A stretch of DNA of 64,000 bases from an uncultured Arenicella sp. (GCA_947499305.1 CANMNN010000027.1:1-64000); one strand, 5' to 3'. Positions 41,578-50,678 are shown, counted from the first letter of the stretch. Numbers and translations are program-made. Notes: generated by a model from the letters alone, not told the origin.

Positions 41578-43317
41578 TCACAAACGTATTCTGTGGGACA
41601 CATGTTCAATCGTTGTTTCATCGTGAGCAATAATGATGATGGTTAACTTACCGTCCAAATTAATCAACGCATCTCTGATGTTTAATTCGTTGTCACGATC
41701 GAGCGCGCTGGTGGCTTCATCTAGAATCAATAAGCTTGGCCCGCTCAATAAAGCCCTAGCTAAGGCGAGCCTTTGACGCTCTCCACCTGACAATTTAACG
41801 CCTCGATCACCAATAATAGTATCCAAACCCTCTGGTAAAGAACGAACAAAATCAATTGCCGAAGCCTGCTCTAACGCTTGCCATAATTCCGCTTCAACAC
41901 GCTCTGGGCTCCGTGATGCTGCTGGTTCTATTACCCATTCTAAATTGGCGCGAATGGAATCATGAAATAAGAATACCTCTTGTGTAACGTAAGCTACTTG
42001 CTTGCGCCACTGCAATCGGTTGGAATGATCGATGACTTGACCGTCGACTCTAATTTGCCCTGCAGTGGGTTCCAACAAACTAGAAATAAGGTCAGCCAAG
42101 GTTGACTTACCAGCCCCGGACCTTCCTGTAATAGCAACGGTTGTCTTGCTCTTAATGCGCTCAGTTACAGTTCTAAACACCGGTCTATCTGGCTGTTCGA
42201 TATGTCGGTATTCTACGCCTTCGAGCTCTATTGAATCGCCTAACACTGCCACTGCACTGTCATCGCCAAGGGGTTCTGCCCACTCCTTAAGCATGTGAGA
42301 CTGAGTCATTAAATCTTGATACGATGGTGCTTGGTTAATCAAGTTTTGAACCAAATTTTGCATGTTCGATAGCTGTGGCATCAAACGTGAAAAAATAAAT
42401 AGGATTACTAACAAATTAGCAACAGGCAGTTGCAGCCATCGAATAGAAATGTAAAACAGCAGTGTGAAAATAAGCGCTGCACCGACGGTATTAACCCACC
42501 GCGTTAAAGCGTTGAATTTGGCCATCCTAACCTGCTGGTGTTCCAGAGCCTGATTAGCGATCTCCATCTGCTGTAAATATTTTTCTTCGGCGGCAAAGCT
42601 TTTAATCATTTTAAGACTAGCAACGTTTTCGAACAGATTGCGATGCATGTCTTTATTTGCGCTCAAGCCAATACTGCCGCTAGCGTGAATACGACGATTA
42701 ATCGGCCACAACAACACCACCAACATCAAACCACAGGCCAACGCAATTACGGTTAACTTGATAGATATGAACAGGGAAAGAAGCAGATAAACCGATACCA
42801 GCACCACACTGCTTAGCAATGCCAACAAGGAGTGCACACTGACTGACGAGCTTTGTACTTGACTGGTCAGCAGGCGCATAAAATCCGACATATGGTTTTG
42901 ATTTAGGTACCGCCATTGCGCATAAAACAGTGAACGCGCGATCTCCGAGCGCAAATGCACCACAAAAGAATGGCGCAAAGAAGCGGAGATAGTGGTGCTT
43001 AAAAAGCTCGTGCTGGCCATGAAAATGATCAACAATAGATACACAAGGAGCACCACGCCTAAGCTCAATTGAACGCCGAGATAGTTGGCCCAAACATTGA
43101 TTGTATTCGCCAAACCGGAACTTAAAGAGGTTGCTCCGACATCAATACCTACCGACGAGATCAAAGGCACGATCATCAAAATTCCCGCGCCTGAGGCGAA
43201 ACTACTCAACAACATTAATACAAATGTAGCTAGTATGCGATATGGAGCGAACCGCCAACAGGTCGTCACCAATGGCCGCAGTTCAAGAAGTGATTTTATG
43301 CCCATACTGAATTCCAC
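41578..43317 (-). CDS. ABC exporter, fused permease-ATPase (peptide exporter, lasso D-type)
   Basis: A 579-residue half-transporter with six N-terminal membrane helices (to about residue 320) and an ATPase domain: GRSGAGKSTLADL (Walker A), LSGGERQRLALARALL (signature), LLILDEATSALD (Walker B) and IIIAHDE (switch His). Such fused exporters (PadeD, McjD-like) secrete lasso peptides and give self-immunity. The adjacent upstream gene is the PqqD-type B1 protein, 37 bases away on the same strand, which favours the peptide as substrate over a lipid. No peptidase C39 domain is present. The start is ATG at 43317; a second ATG at 43305 is possible. Confidence 0.88.
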   Translation of the reverse strand: MEFSMGIKSLLELRPLVTTCWRFAPYRILATFVLMLLSSFASGAGILMIVPLISSVGIDVGATSLSSGLANTINVWANYLGVQLSLGVVLLVYLLLIIFMASTSFLSTTISASLRHSFVVHLRSEIARSLFYAQWRYLNQNHMSDFMRLLTSQVQSSSVSVHSLLALLSSVVLVSVYLLLSLFISIKLTVIALACGLMLVVLLWPINRRIHASGSIGLSANKDMHRNLFENVASLKMIKSFAAEEKYLQQMEIANQALEHQQVRMAKFNALTRWVNTVGAALIFTLLFYISIRWLQLPVANLLVILFIFSRLMPQLSNMQNLVQNLINQAPSYQDLMTQSHMLKEWAEPLGDDSAVAVLGDSIELEGVEYRHIEQPDRPVFRTVTERIKSKTTVAITGRSGAGKSTLADLISSLLEPTAGQIRVDGQVIDHSNRLQWRKQVAYVTQEVFLFHDSIRANLEWVIEPAASRSPERVEAELWQALEQASAIDFVRSLPEGLDTIIGDRGVKLSGGERQRLALARALLSGPSLLILDEATSALDRDNELNIRDALINLDGKLTIIIIAHDETTIEHVSHRIRL

Positions 43318-43354
43318 GTGAGGGGCATCATCGAAGAGAAGCTTACAATTAGCT

Positions 43355-43648
43355 TCACACCGCTAGGATCATGCCGTTTTCAATAAAATCAGAAAACAAA
43401 GATGTAAGATCATCAATGCATTGAGGCAAAGGCACGTCGTATTTTTGCATCAAATTGTTAGCAATTTTTTCGATCGAATTAGGGCGCTCTAGTAAATTCC
43501 AAACCTCGGTACCAATTGCTTGTAACCCGAAATAAGATTCAAAATTTTCGTCCATCATGACCATTTCATTATCTATCTCGCTGGCAACGATATTCGGATT
43601 ACGTTGAAACATCTGAGTGGGTGAAACGGCGTTCAGTGAAACGTTCAT
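43355..43648 (-). CDS. PqqD-type leader-binding protein (RRE, B1)
   Basis: A 97-residue winged-helix protein of the PqqD family, the RiPP recognition element that binds the precursor leader and delivers it to the B2 protease. Seen: NPNIVASEIDNEMVMMDENFESYFGL, the typical beta-hairpin start (cited here by ASEIDNEMVMMD), followed by IGTEVWNLLERPNSIEKIANNL and the wing and helix DLTSLFSDFIENGMI. It has no fused domain, as in stand-alone B1 proteins of lasso clusters. It heads the operon with the ABC exporter. The precursor at 9910-10098 carries the motif W-x-K-P-E-L that this domain should bind. Confidence 0.87.
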   Translation of the reverse strand: MNVSLNAVSPTQMFQRNPNIVASEIDNEMVMMDENFESYFGLQAIGTEVWNLLERPNSIEKIANNLMQKYDVPLPQCIDDLTSLFSDFIENGMILAV

Positions 43649-43680
43649 AATTAATGTATAGAAAACAGCTAAATTAGGCT

Positions 43681-43692
43681 CCTAAGCTTAGG
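43681..43692. promoter_or_regulatory. 12-base palindrome upstream of the PqqD-type gene
   Basis: CCTAAGCTTAGG is fully self-complementary and lies 33 bases upstream of the ATG of the B1 gene, inside its probable promoter or leader. It could be an operator, although no regulator gene occurs in the 5.5-43.6 kb locus. Confidence 0.25.
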
Positions 43693-44061
43693 TGGCATAG
43701 GCGCAAGTAATGTAATAGTGCAAAGTGGGTCACGCAATCATCGAGGATAAAAACGTTCATCTAACACTAAACCAACTACGACACTAATTGTTAATTAGCC
43801 AAAATACAAGCGCTGTAAACACGGCTAAATTACAACGCTCAATTCTGTTTTAATTTAGCGCAAAGCAAAAAGTACACTGATTTGAATAACTGCATCAACT
43901 CGCCAACGGTAGCTCGATGCAGGACAGAGTTTTGATGATTTATACCTTACCGTCACCACATGCTCGGCTAATTTAGCGGAGCCTCGCTGAACAAGCTTAG
44001 TCGAAACAAAGCATCCGCATAAAACCTTGCTCGACTGTTGGCAAGGTAACAGCGCAATCTT

Positions 44062-44089
44062 AAAGAGCGAATATTCTTATTTGCTCTTT
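44062..44089 (-). terminator. Hairpin after the membrane-protein operon
   Basis: Arms of 11 bases (44062-44072 and 44079-44089, one G-T wobble, 6-base loop). On the minus strand it lies about 50 bases after the stop of the gene at 44139-44972 and is followed by a short T-rich stretch. A plausible terminator of the MDR oxidoreductase and membrane-protein unit. Confidence 0.55.
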
Positions 44090-44138
44090 GTACTCGCTTA
44101 GAATTTATTACTCTCGCTTATCATCGTAAACCCGAGAC

Positions 44139-44972
44139 TTATAAATCCAAAACTCGGGGCTCCAACACCACTGCCAAATAAATTACCCAAATAATTAGCA
44201 CCACATGTAACACGTCGTTCTCAGAAAACCAGCGTTCTTCTTTCCATAGCGCATCGGTCAGGCCAAGCGAGCTATATTTATTATAGAGAACCATAGTGAT
44301 AATCAAACCGAGCCAAACACCAATCAAGGCCAAGTCTAGCGGTAGAGAGAGTTGATAATAGCGCCAAACATTTAGACCAAGCATAAAGAGTATAAACGGT
44401 GTGCAGACATGCACCATCAACTCAAACGTAATGAGCGCTTTGATTGGCTTGAAAGCGCCAAATGCAACACACAATGTATAGGCTAGTGACACTGAAAGTG
44501 CTACCACAATTGAAATTTCCTGAGCTTCTATTGGCAAACATGAATACGCCACAGCAACCAACATTAGCGACACGCTGTACTGTTGCAGAAGTAGATAAAC
44601 CACCTCCCACCACGATGTCCAAACAACTCTATCGCGGCCTGCGCATTTTAACTGATAGCCAAACGCTTGATAGCTGGTACCTGCCACCAATGCTCCGATA
44701 CCCCAAAACATCAGTGATACGCCCCACAACGTTCTCGAAAAGTGACCAGCAGCGCTGTAGAAAAACCATATTCCAAGGATGGTTGTAAGCACTCCTAGGA
44801 GGTAAACCCAAAAGGTAGAACTGGGTTGAGTAATAACAACGCTTCGCCCAAATAGAGACAGCTTGCTACAAGGTTGTACCGTAAACCAGGTCTCTTCATT
44901 AAGCGAAGGATCATCGTGCTCTATTTTGTAAAGGCGCGCCCAAATATTTTGCTTAACTAATGATTTAGACAT
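44139..44972 (-). CDS. Polytopic membrane protein of unknown function
   Basis: A 277-residue protein with about seven membrane helices starting near residue 55; before them is a 50-residue soluble N-terminus. Conserved-looking features are GTSYQAFGYQLKC and VVWTSWWEVVYLL after the second helix pair, then ELMVHVCTP and a closing FSENDVLHVVLIIWVIYL with His in a helix. The His, Asp and Ser positions in helices bring to mind the CREST/ceramidase-like hydrolases, but I cannot support that assignment. It follows the MDR oxidoreductase gene by 5 bases and is cotranscribed with it. Confidence 0.7.
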   Translation of the reverse strand: MSKSLVKQNIWARLYKIEHDDPSLNEETWFTVQPCSKLSLFGRSVVITQPSSTFWVYLLGVLTTILGIWFFYSAAGHFSRTLWGVSLMFWGIGALVAGTSYQAFGYQLKCAGRDRVVWTSWWEVVYLLLQQYSVSLMLVAVAYSCLPIEAQEISIVVALSVSLAYTLCVAFGAFKPIKALITFELMVHVCTPFILFMLGLNVWRYYQLSLPLDLALIGVWLGLIITMVLYNKYSSLGLTDALWKEERWFSENDVLHVVLIIWVIYLAVVLEPRVLDL

Positions 44973-44977
44973 ACTGA

Positions 44978-46156
44978 TTAGCCATCATTTTTTTCAATGT
45001 ACTGCTTTTGAGCTTGAGTTAATGACGGTGGAGTCAATACAAATTTGCCAATGTGCGCCTTTTTGAGAAACTCTGTTTGTGCTTGGACAATGTCTTTTAG
45101 TTCAAAGGTTTTTGCTAATAGAGGTTTTATTTCATTTCGTTCAATATATGAAACCAAATTTGGGAACACCGGTTCGTCCCAGCCTGTGCATCCAATTAAC
45201 GTTAGATCCTTCAAATAAAAATCGCGCATATCCAAATTAACCATCGGCCCTGCAATAGCACCTGATGATGCATAGCGACCACCACGCTTTAAGACTTTAA
45301 TCATAGAGCTAAACGCTTCACCGGCAACATTATCAATCACTACGTCCATCGATTTTTCGCCTAATAGTTCGACCAAATCAGATTCACGCTCCACAACATG
45401 ATCTGCCCCCAAGATGGATATATGTTCGACCTTAGAGGCCGAGACAATGGCCGTAACAGTCGCGCCTCGACGTTTTGCCAATTGCACCACTGCCGAACCA
45501 ACACCACCCGAGGCACCGGCTACCAATACTTTATCTCCGGGTTTCACGGCAGCTCTGTGCAACATATTTTCGGCCGTGCCATAGGCACAGGGAATAGTGC
45601 CTAACTCGGCGTCTGTCCAATCACTATCGACGGCAAACACTTCAGACGCAGCCACTTTTACAAACTGTGCGAAAGCGCCATCAAAATCAGACGCCATCCA
45701 GATATTTTCAGGTGAAGCCCACCCTTTATGGCGAATGCAAGAACGTATTAGAACACGTTCGTTAATACGTCTTTGATCTATGTTTTTTCCAACAGCGACA
45801 ATTCGTCCACAACAATCAGTCCCTTGAATAAAAGGAAACGGTGTTTCATCATTCCAGCCGCCGTCCAGCTCTTCAGCGGCACTGCCTTTTTCTTGATCAT
45901 CATCGCTTAAGGCTTCAGTCCCTTTAGTCACCTTAGAAGAATACCAACCCAAGCGCGTATTAATTTCAGTGTTATTCACCCCAGCTGCTAGTACTTGAAC
46001 GAGAACTTCTTCTTCACTTGGCTTAGGAATTGGCACGTCTTGGTAGCTGAGTGCTTCATAACCACCATTCGCCAAGGTAAGCACCGCCTTCATAGGCACG
46101 TGTAATGGGTTGAGATCGAATCGTGCTTTATTACCTAGTGCACTTGAATGAGTCAT
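44978..46156 (-). CDS. Zinc-independent MDR-family alcohol dehydrogenase/quinone oxidoreductase
   Basis: Medium-chain dehydrogenase/reductase, NADPH-dependent by motif. Seen: VLVQVLAAGVNNTEIN, FIQGTDCCGRIVAVG, CAYGTAENMLHRAAV and the Rossmann motif VLVAGASGGVGSAVVQLA (about residues 205-222), then an SGAIAG segment. The catalytic zinc ligands of alcohol dehydrogenases are not arranged as usual, so quinone- or enone-reductase-like activity is more likely. The ATG at 46093 begins the canonical MKAVLTLANGGY; the longer frame from 46156 adds 21 residues. A TetR-family gene lies upstream on the same strand and may control it. Confidence 0.8.
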   Translation of the reverse strand: MTHSSALGNKARFDLNPLHVPMKAVLTLANGGYEALSYQDVPIPKPSEEEVLVQVLAAGVNNTEINTRLGWYSSKVTKGTEALSDDDQEKGSAAEELDGGWNDETPFPFIQGTDCCGRIVAVGKNIDQRRINERVLIRSCIRHKGWASPENIWMASDFDGAFAQFVKVAASEVFAVDSDWTDAELGTIPCAYGTAENMLHRAAVKPGDKVLVAGASGGVGSAVVQLAKRRGATVTAIVSASKVEHISILGADHVVERESDLVELLGEKSMDVVIDNVAGEAFSSMIKVLKRGGRYASSGAIAGPMVNLDMRDFYLKDLTLIGCTGWDEPVFPNLVSYIERNEIKPLLAKTFELKDIVQAQTEFLKKAHIGKFVLTPPSLTQAQKQYIEKNDG

Positions 46157-46451
46157 TAGCGGCTTTTCACTTTTTAGTTTGTAGAACGCCTATTTTGATC
46201 GAAATCGCGTAAAAGTAACACCGAATTAGAAATAAGTGTTTTTCAAAACCATAAATCACGATATCGACATCACTTACACCCTTCCACTCTGAAGACCTAG
46301 CCCGGTTTCTAACGCCCTCGGCTAAGTTTTTCTATTGTTCCAAGGATTATCCAGCGTGAAAAGGTTTAGAAAAATATAGATAGAAGAATCGGTTCCTTTT
46401 CGATTGAAAGCTATAAAAGGCAGGAGACTTACAAACTTATGACCTAGTCGT

Positions 46452-47051
46452 CTAATCTATTCCAAGCAGAGTTGGTAACGTTGCAAAAACATCTTTTTTA
46501 AAAGCGTCCGAAATACCTGTTCGAGACATTGCCAACATACCATTAATCGTTGCGCATACGGTGCGTGAAACTGACTTAGGGTCGATCGAGGTAGCAACGT
46601 CTCCTTCCAATTGAGCTCTTTTTAAGGTTTTTTCAAATGCCTTAACGGCGCGGCTTTGGCTCGCTTTGACTATTCGCGTGACTTCGCTATCTGCTGGAAA
46701 GTCTTGTGTGCTGGTGTTAACCATCATGCAACCCATGCGTTCAGGAGAATTTACCCCCATTCGCCATATTGTAAATACGTTTCGTAGATTATCTATCGCC
46801 GGACCCTCGGCATTGAGCGCGCCAATTACCTTGCTAGTAACATTTTCGTCGTAAAACTTTAGGGTTTTTAGGAATAGAGTATGTTTGTCTGTGAAAGTTC
46901 GATACAAACTTTGCCTCGGAATGCCCGTTTCATTCAGCAGGTCGTCAAGAGAGGTTGCTTCATATCCTTGCTTCCAGAATACCGCCATAGCGCGGCCGAG
47001 TACCTCTGTGTCGTCGAATTTTTTTGGTCTTCCTCGTGGCATAGCATGCAT
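46452..47051 (-). CDS. TetR/AcrR-family transcription regulator
   Basis: A 199-residue repressor. Seen: PRGRPKKFDDTEVLGRAMAVF, the DNA-binding helix-turn-helix GYEATSLDDLLNETGIPRQSLYRTF (cited by its core GIPRQSLYRTF) at residues about 40-52, and a helical ligand-binding C-terminus with a MGCMMVN segment. Starts at ATG 47051 or at the ATG three codons later. It lies between the MDR oxidoreductase and the haloalkane-dehalogenase-like gene, all on the minus strand, and probably controls one or both. A GACC-4-GGTC palindrome upstream of the dehalogenase-like gene (48388-48415) is a candidate operator. Confidence 0.9.
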   Translation of the reverse strand: MHAMPRGRPKKFDDTEVLGRAMAVFWKQGYEATSLDDLLNETGIPRQSLYRTFTDKHTLFLKTLKFYDENVTSKVIGALNAEGPAIDNLRNVFTIWRMGVNSPERMGCMMVNTSTQDFPADSEVTRIVKASQSRAVKAFEKTLKRAQLEGDVATSIDPKSVSRTVCATINGMLAMSRTGISDAFKKDVFATLPTLLGID

Positions 47052-47284
47052 GATAATACGTTACCTAAAAACTTAATAGACTGTCTCTTTATCACTCTGA
47101 TGAGCCTACCTTTATCACTGCCGACAATGTGCAAATCTAAACGATCAATCGCCGAATCTAGACCATCGCGACACCTCACGCTCGACGACTTAGAAACACT
47201 CCTAAGTTTTCGAGCAAAGCCCTGTTTACGGTACGAGGGCAACTACTTCATATATCCGCAAACTAGGCCTGGCCCCTGCAATGC

Positions 47285-48325
47285 TCAGTTGTTCTTAATA
47301 AATTCAATCAAAAGTTGAGAGATTTCATCAGGCATATCGTCTTGAATAAAATGTCGCCCACCCTTTACGAGAGTGTGAGATTGACCTTGAGCGCCCGGTA
47401 CCTTTTGCCATATCTTGTCGCGCCCAGCCATAATAGTGTCTTCGGTACCGTACGCGGTTAATAAAGGCTTATCCCAATTCGCATAAAAGTTGTCCATTAT
47501 TCTTTGATTTTGCCGAAGTTGACTAGCAACTAATGTAGGAAACACTCTTACACCAGCAATATATTCATTACTCGGGTAAGGTGCGGCATAGCCTGCTAGG
47601 TCCTCGTCAGTTAATTTGCGACTAGTGCCTCTTTGAAACAAGCTCGCAAAATCAAATTTGTTGGTATGACGTGCATACGCAACCCATTGTGGAAAACTAA
47701 AATCATCGAAATCTAACTCTTGAACCTCACCCTCTTTCCATACACTTAAACGAAATAGGGGGTAGCCTAGCCAAGCCTGTATCCCGGACGCGGCAGGTAA
47801 TGCCGTATTTGAAAGCATGATACGCGAGAACCTTGTTGGCCGCTCTGCCACAACTCGTAGACCAATCAGGCCACCCCAGTCTTGGCCGAAGAACGTCACA
47901 TTCTCAAGATCCAACTCATCAACAAAGTTACTCATCACATCTATGTGCATTTGATAACTATGATCACTACTATTCAAAGGCTTATCAGATTTACCAAAAC
48001 CTACATTATCTGGCGCAATCACTCTAAAACCAGCATTAGCCAATATCGGGACCATGTGTCTATAAAGGTAACTCCATGATGGCTGACCATGCATCAACAA
48101 TATTGGCTGTCCATCGCGCGGCCCTTCGTCGATATAGTGAATGCGGTAACCAAGACTATCAACGTAGTTTGCCTCAAATGGGTAGTCAGGCAAGTTTTGA
48201 AAGGCCTCATCAGGCGTTCTAACGAACTCACCGACTGACCATTTTTCACTCGCCTGTGAAAACACAACTATTAGTGCCGCGGCAATCAATAATAACGCAA
48301 GACATAAACTGACCATTTTCAACAT
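47285..48325 (-). CDS. Haloalkane-dehalogenase-like alpha/beta hydrolase with membrane anchor
   Basis: A 346-residue alpha/beta hydrolase. Seen: an N-terminal hydrophobic helix (residues about 4-24) that would anchor or export it, the oxyanion region LLMHGQPSWSYLYR, the nucleophile elbow VTFFGQDWGGLIGL with Asp as nucleophile and the Trp after it that binds halide, a catalytic acid in TAYGTEDTIMAG and the His in KGGRHFIQDDMP. The HGQPSWSYLYR and DWGG pattern is that of DhlA/DhmA-type dehalogenases, though epoxide hydrolases share it. In the producing cell it may act on haloalkanes or on products of the two halogenases; the TetR gene next door suggests induction by a small molecule. Confidence 0.82.
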   Translation of the reverse strand: MLKMVSLCLALLLIAAALIVVFSQASEKWSVGEFVRTPDEAFQNLPDYPFEANYVDSLGYRIHYIDEGPRDGQPILLMHGQPSWSYLYRHMVPILANAGFRVIAPDNVGFGKSDKPLNSSDHSYQMHIDVMSNFVDELDLENVTFFGQDWGGLIGLRVVAERPTRFSRIMLSNTALPAASGIQAWLGYPLFRLSVWKEGEVQELDFDDFSFPQWVAYARHTNKFDFASLFQRGTSRKLTDEDLAGYAAPYPSNEYIAGVRVFPTLVASQLRQNQRIMDNFYANWDKPLLTAYGTEDTIMAGRDKIWQKVPGAQGQSHTLVKGGRHFIQDDMPDEISQLLIEFIKNN

Positions 48326-48387
48326 TGGAATTCCTCATTAATAGACTCAATGGTCACATAATAATTACACAAAACTAGCTCGTCAAT

Positions 48388-48415
48388 TATTTATAGACCA
48401 ATAGGTCAATAAATA
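48388..48415. promoter_or_regulatory. Inverted repeat, candidate TetR operator
   Basis: Two 12-base arms (48388-48399 and 48404-48415) are complementary except for one position, around a 4-base spacer, with GACC and GGTC at the centre. This is the form of operators of several TetR-family repressors. It lies 63 bases upstream of the start of the haloalkane-dehalogenase-like gene on the minus strand, within the divergent region shared with the YheO-like gene. Confidence 0.45.
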
Positions 48416-48562
48416 TAGATAATCCGTATTTGTGGTGGCCGACAGTTCGATTCGGTTCCTAGGTAGCCAACATCACACTGATTACAAAAGGAAACTTCCA
48501 AGCAAGAATTAGACACAAAATCTAATTTTAGACCATTGGCTAATTAGTGTTACTCTATTCGT

Positions 48563-49180
48563 ATGAATGTACTTTTATCCAGATACTCTACTGTTTGTCG
48601 ATTAATTGCTGAGCTGTTTCCCGACCAAATCGAAGTTGTGTTACATGACGTCACTACTGGCAGCATTGTGGCAATAGAAGGTGCTTATTCAAACCGAAAG
48701 ATCGGGGATAAATCGTTGATTGAGCTCGAGAACTTAGATCAAACTGACGATAAGCAAGAGCTTATAGGCCCATATTCACAAATGAACTGGGACGGAGAGC
48801 CATTAAGGTCGTTCACTGCCGTTTTGACTGACGAACACGATCAGACTATCGGTTTATTGTGCGTCAATTGTCGAACCTCTGCATTTTCTGCGGCAGCTCA
48901 ACTACTCTCGGTGTTTAGCAATATTAACGAAAACACCAAGCCTGAGGCATTATTCAAAAACGATTGGCGCGATTCGATTAATCAATTAATAAGTGCCACC
49001 TTAATCGAGAGCAATACATCGCTAGTAGGCGCAACGCGTGAAACTAAGGTAGAAATCGTTTACGCCCTAGATCAATCTGGTTTACTTGAGTTTCGAGGCT
49101 CGCCCGAATACGTCGCCAAATCCTTGGGCATGTCGCGCGCTAGTTTCTATAACTTACTTAAAGAATCGAGAATCAAATAA
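48563..49180 (+). CDS. YheO-family PAS-like domain transcription regulator
   Basis: A 205-residue regulator. Seen: the YheO-like PAS domain in the first about 110 residues (LIAELFPDQIEVVLHDVTTG, IGLLCVNCRTSAF), and a C-terminal HTH_22 domain with GLLEFRGSPEYVAKSLGMSRASFYNLLKE (core SPEYVAKSLGMSRASFY, about residues 178-194). Regulators of this family, such as DauR, often control adjacent amino-acid-metabolising genes. The aminotransferase gene follows 75 bases downstream on the same strand and is the likely target. Confidence 0.87.
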   Translation: MNVLLSRYSTVCRLIAELFPDQIEVVLHDVTTGSIVAIEGAYSNRKIGDKSLIELENLDQTDDKQELIGPYSQMNWDGEPLRSFTAVLTDEHDQTIGLLCVNCRTSAFSAAAQLLSVFSNINENTKPEALFKNDWRDSINQLISATLIESNTSLVGATRETKVEIVYALDQSGLLEFRGSPEYVAKSLGMSRASFYNLLKESRIK

Positions 49181-49255
49181 TCAGACTGTTATTCGAACAA
49201 TTCTAAATGACAATTAGACACTAACTTTTGGAGAAGGCTCACCGCCTAAAATAGA

Positions 49256-50392
49256 ATGCGAAACTTTGCTTTAGAAACCTATTTTTCAAAGTGGGAATTC
49301 AACGCTAAACATCATATGACAGCCTCCGATGCGCAGTCGATGACAGTTTCAGAGTTATTACACCTCGCAGATATGCCTACCGACGCACTCGCCGCACTAC
49401 CTTTGGGGTACACCGAAACCTGGGGCGCATATAGTTTGCGTGAGGCTATCGCGAAAACTTATGACAACCTCGATGCCGCTAATATTCTATGTTTTGCTGG
49501 CGCCGAAGAAGGTGTTTACACCGCAATGAGGGTCTTACTTGAGAAAGACGATCACGCAATTGTTGCGGTTCCCAATTATCAAGCTGCAGAGACGTTGCCA
49601 TTAGAAATATGCCAAGTCAGTGGCGTCAAACTAGACCCAGAAAATAATTGGCGCTTGGATTTGGACGATGTTCGTAAGTCTATACGGCCTAACACTAAGT
49701 TGATTTCAGTATGCTTTCCGAATAATCCTTCAGGCGCAATTATCCCGGGCGATGATTACGCCGAACTAATTGATATTTGCCGCCATCATGATCTTTACCT
49801 TTTCAACGATGAGGTCTATCGCTTGGTAGAATTGGATGAAAGCAAGCGCATAGACCAGTCGGCCGATGTTTATGAAAAGGCACTATCGCTCAATGTTATG
49901 TCCAAGGCTTATGGTTTACCCGGTCTACGTATTGGTTGGATAGCCACGCAAGACAGAGAAGTTCTCCAGAAACTAGAGCGCTACAAGCATTACCTATCTA
50001 TTTGCAACTCAGCACCCAGCGAGCGCTTGGCCGAGGTCGCTCTAAGTATTCGAGAAAAACTACTACAACGAAATCGACATTTGATGACAAAGAACGTGGA
50101 AAAGCTCGATGTTTTTTTTAACGACTATTCAGACTTCTTTGATTGGCAACATCCCGACGGTGGATGCATTGCATTTCCGCGCTTTATCGGGCGCGGCGGC
50201 GTTGAGAATTTTTGTAAAGACCTCGTAGAAAAGAGTGGCGTTTTACTTTTGCCGGCGTCCATCTATTGGTCTGAATTGATGGACGCGCCGACAGATCGCT
50301 TTAGAATAGGCTTCGGGCGCGCCAATATGGACGAAGGCTTAGTCGCCTTTCGAGAGTATATGGAGCAACATCGCGAAGCATTACGAAGTTGA
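49256..50392 (+). CDS. PLP-dependent aminotransferase, class I/II fold
   Basis: A 378-residue fold-type I PLP enzyme. Seen: FAGAEEGVYTAMRVLL (cofactor phosphate cup), VSVCFPNNPSGAII, NDEVYRLVEL with the Asp that holds the pyridine nitrogen, the Schiff-base lysine in MSKAYGLPGLRIGW (about residue 222) and RFRIGFGRAN with the substrate carboxylate Arg. The N-terminal YFSKWEFNAKHHMTASDA resembles the subgroup containing capreomycidine synthase. Amino donor unknown. It follows the YheO-like regulator, which probably senses a related amino acid. Confidence 0.87.
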   Translation: MRNFALETYFSKWEFNAKHHMTASDAQSMTVSELLHLADMPTDALAALPLGYTETWGAYSLREAIAKTYDNLDAANILCFAGAEEGVYTAMRVLLEKDDHAIVAVPNYQAAETLPLEICQVSGVKLDPENNWRLDLDDVRKSIRPNTKLISVCFPNNPSGAIIPGDDYAELIDICRHHDLYLFNDEVYRLVELDESKRIDQSADVYEKALSLNVMSKAYGLPGLRIGWIATQDREVLQKLERYKHYLSICNSAPSERLAEVALSIREKLLQRNRHLMTKNVEKLDVFFNDYSDFFDWQHPDGGCIAFPRFIGRGGVENFCKDLVEKSGVLLLPASIYWSELMDAPTDRFRIGFGRANMDEGLVAFREYMEQHREALRS

Positions 50393-50438
50393 TGGTTTCG
50401 GTAATCCGAAACCCAAAATAGCCACCGCTCAACAACGC

Positions 50439-50603
50439 ATGAACGCGGAGGCAAGCCTCCCTACTGGCAATAACCAAGACAACTCGATCGCGCCAGATAA
50501 CATGATTATTGAAACGGGCTCAATCAGTATCAAGGCACGTGGACTCGAAAGCACTATCGATAGACTATTGCAAATCAATATCACTGAAGTAGGCCCGGAG
50601 TAG
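50439..50603 (+). CDS. Possible small ORF, 54 codons
   Basis: An ATG at 50439 opens 54 codons ending at 50603. The product (starting MNAEASLPTGNNQ and ending INITEVGPE) looks like a fragment of a larger soluble protein and is not recognised. There is no good ribosome site. It lies between the aminotransferase stop and the terminator at 50679-50709. Likely a remnant or chance frame. Confidence 0.25.
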   Translation: MNAEASLPTGNNQDNSIAPDNMIIETGSISIKARGLESTIDRLLQINITEVGPE

Positions 50604-50678
50604 ATATCGACGATTTACTTCTGTCGCGCTTACATTAGCAGTAAGCTCAAATTTCGGCGCAATAAATAATTACACTTA

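Larger units (their letters stand above)
43649..44138. other. Intergenic boundary between the biosynthetic locus and accessory genes
   Basis: This is 490 bases without a gene. Near the B1 gene a 12-base palindrome, CCTAAGCTTAGG (43681-43692), could bind a regulator. Further right lies a hairpin (see 44062-44089) that likely ends the next minus-strand unit. No repeats, tRNA or mobile-element end were seen at this boundary. Confidence 0.4.

Noticed and set aside
46881-47318. 145-codon plus-strand frame over the TetR gene start
   Set aside because: Antisense shadow of the TetR and hydrolase genes; its translation has no recognisable pattern.
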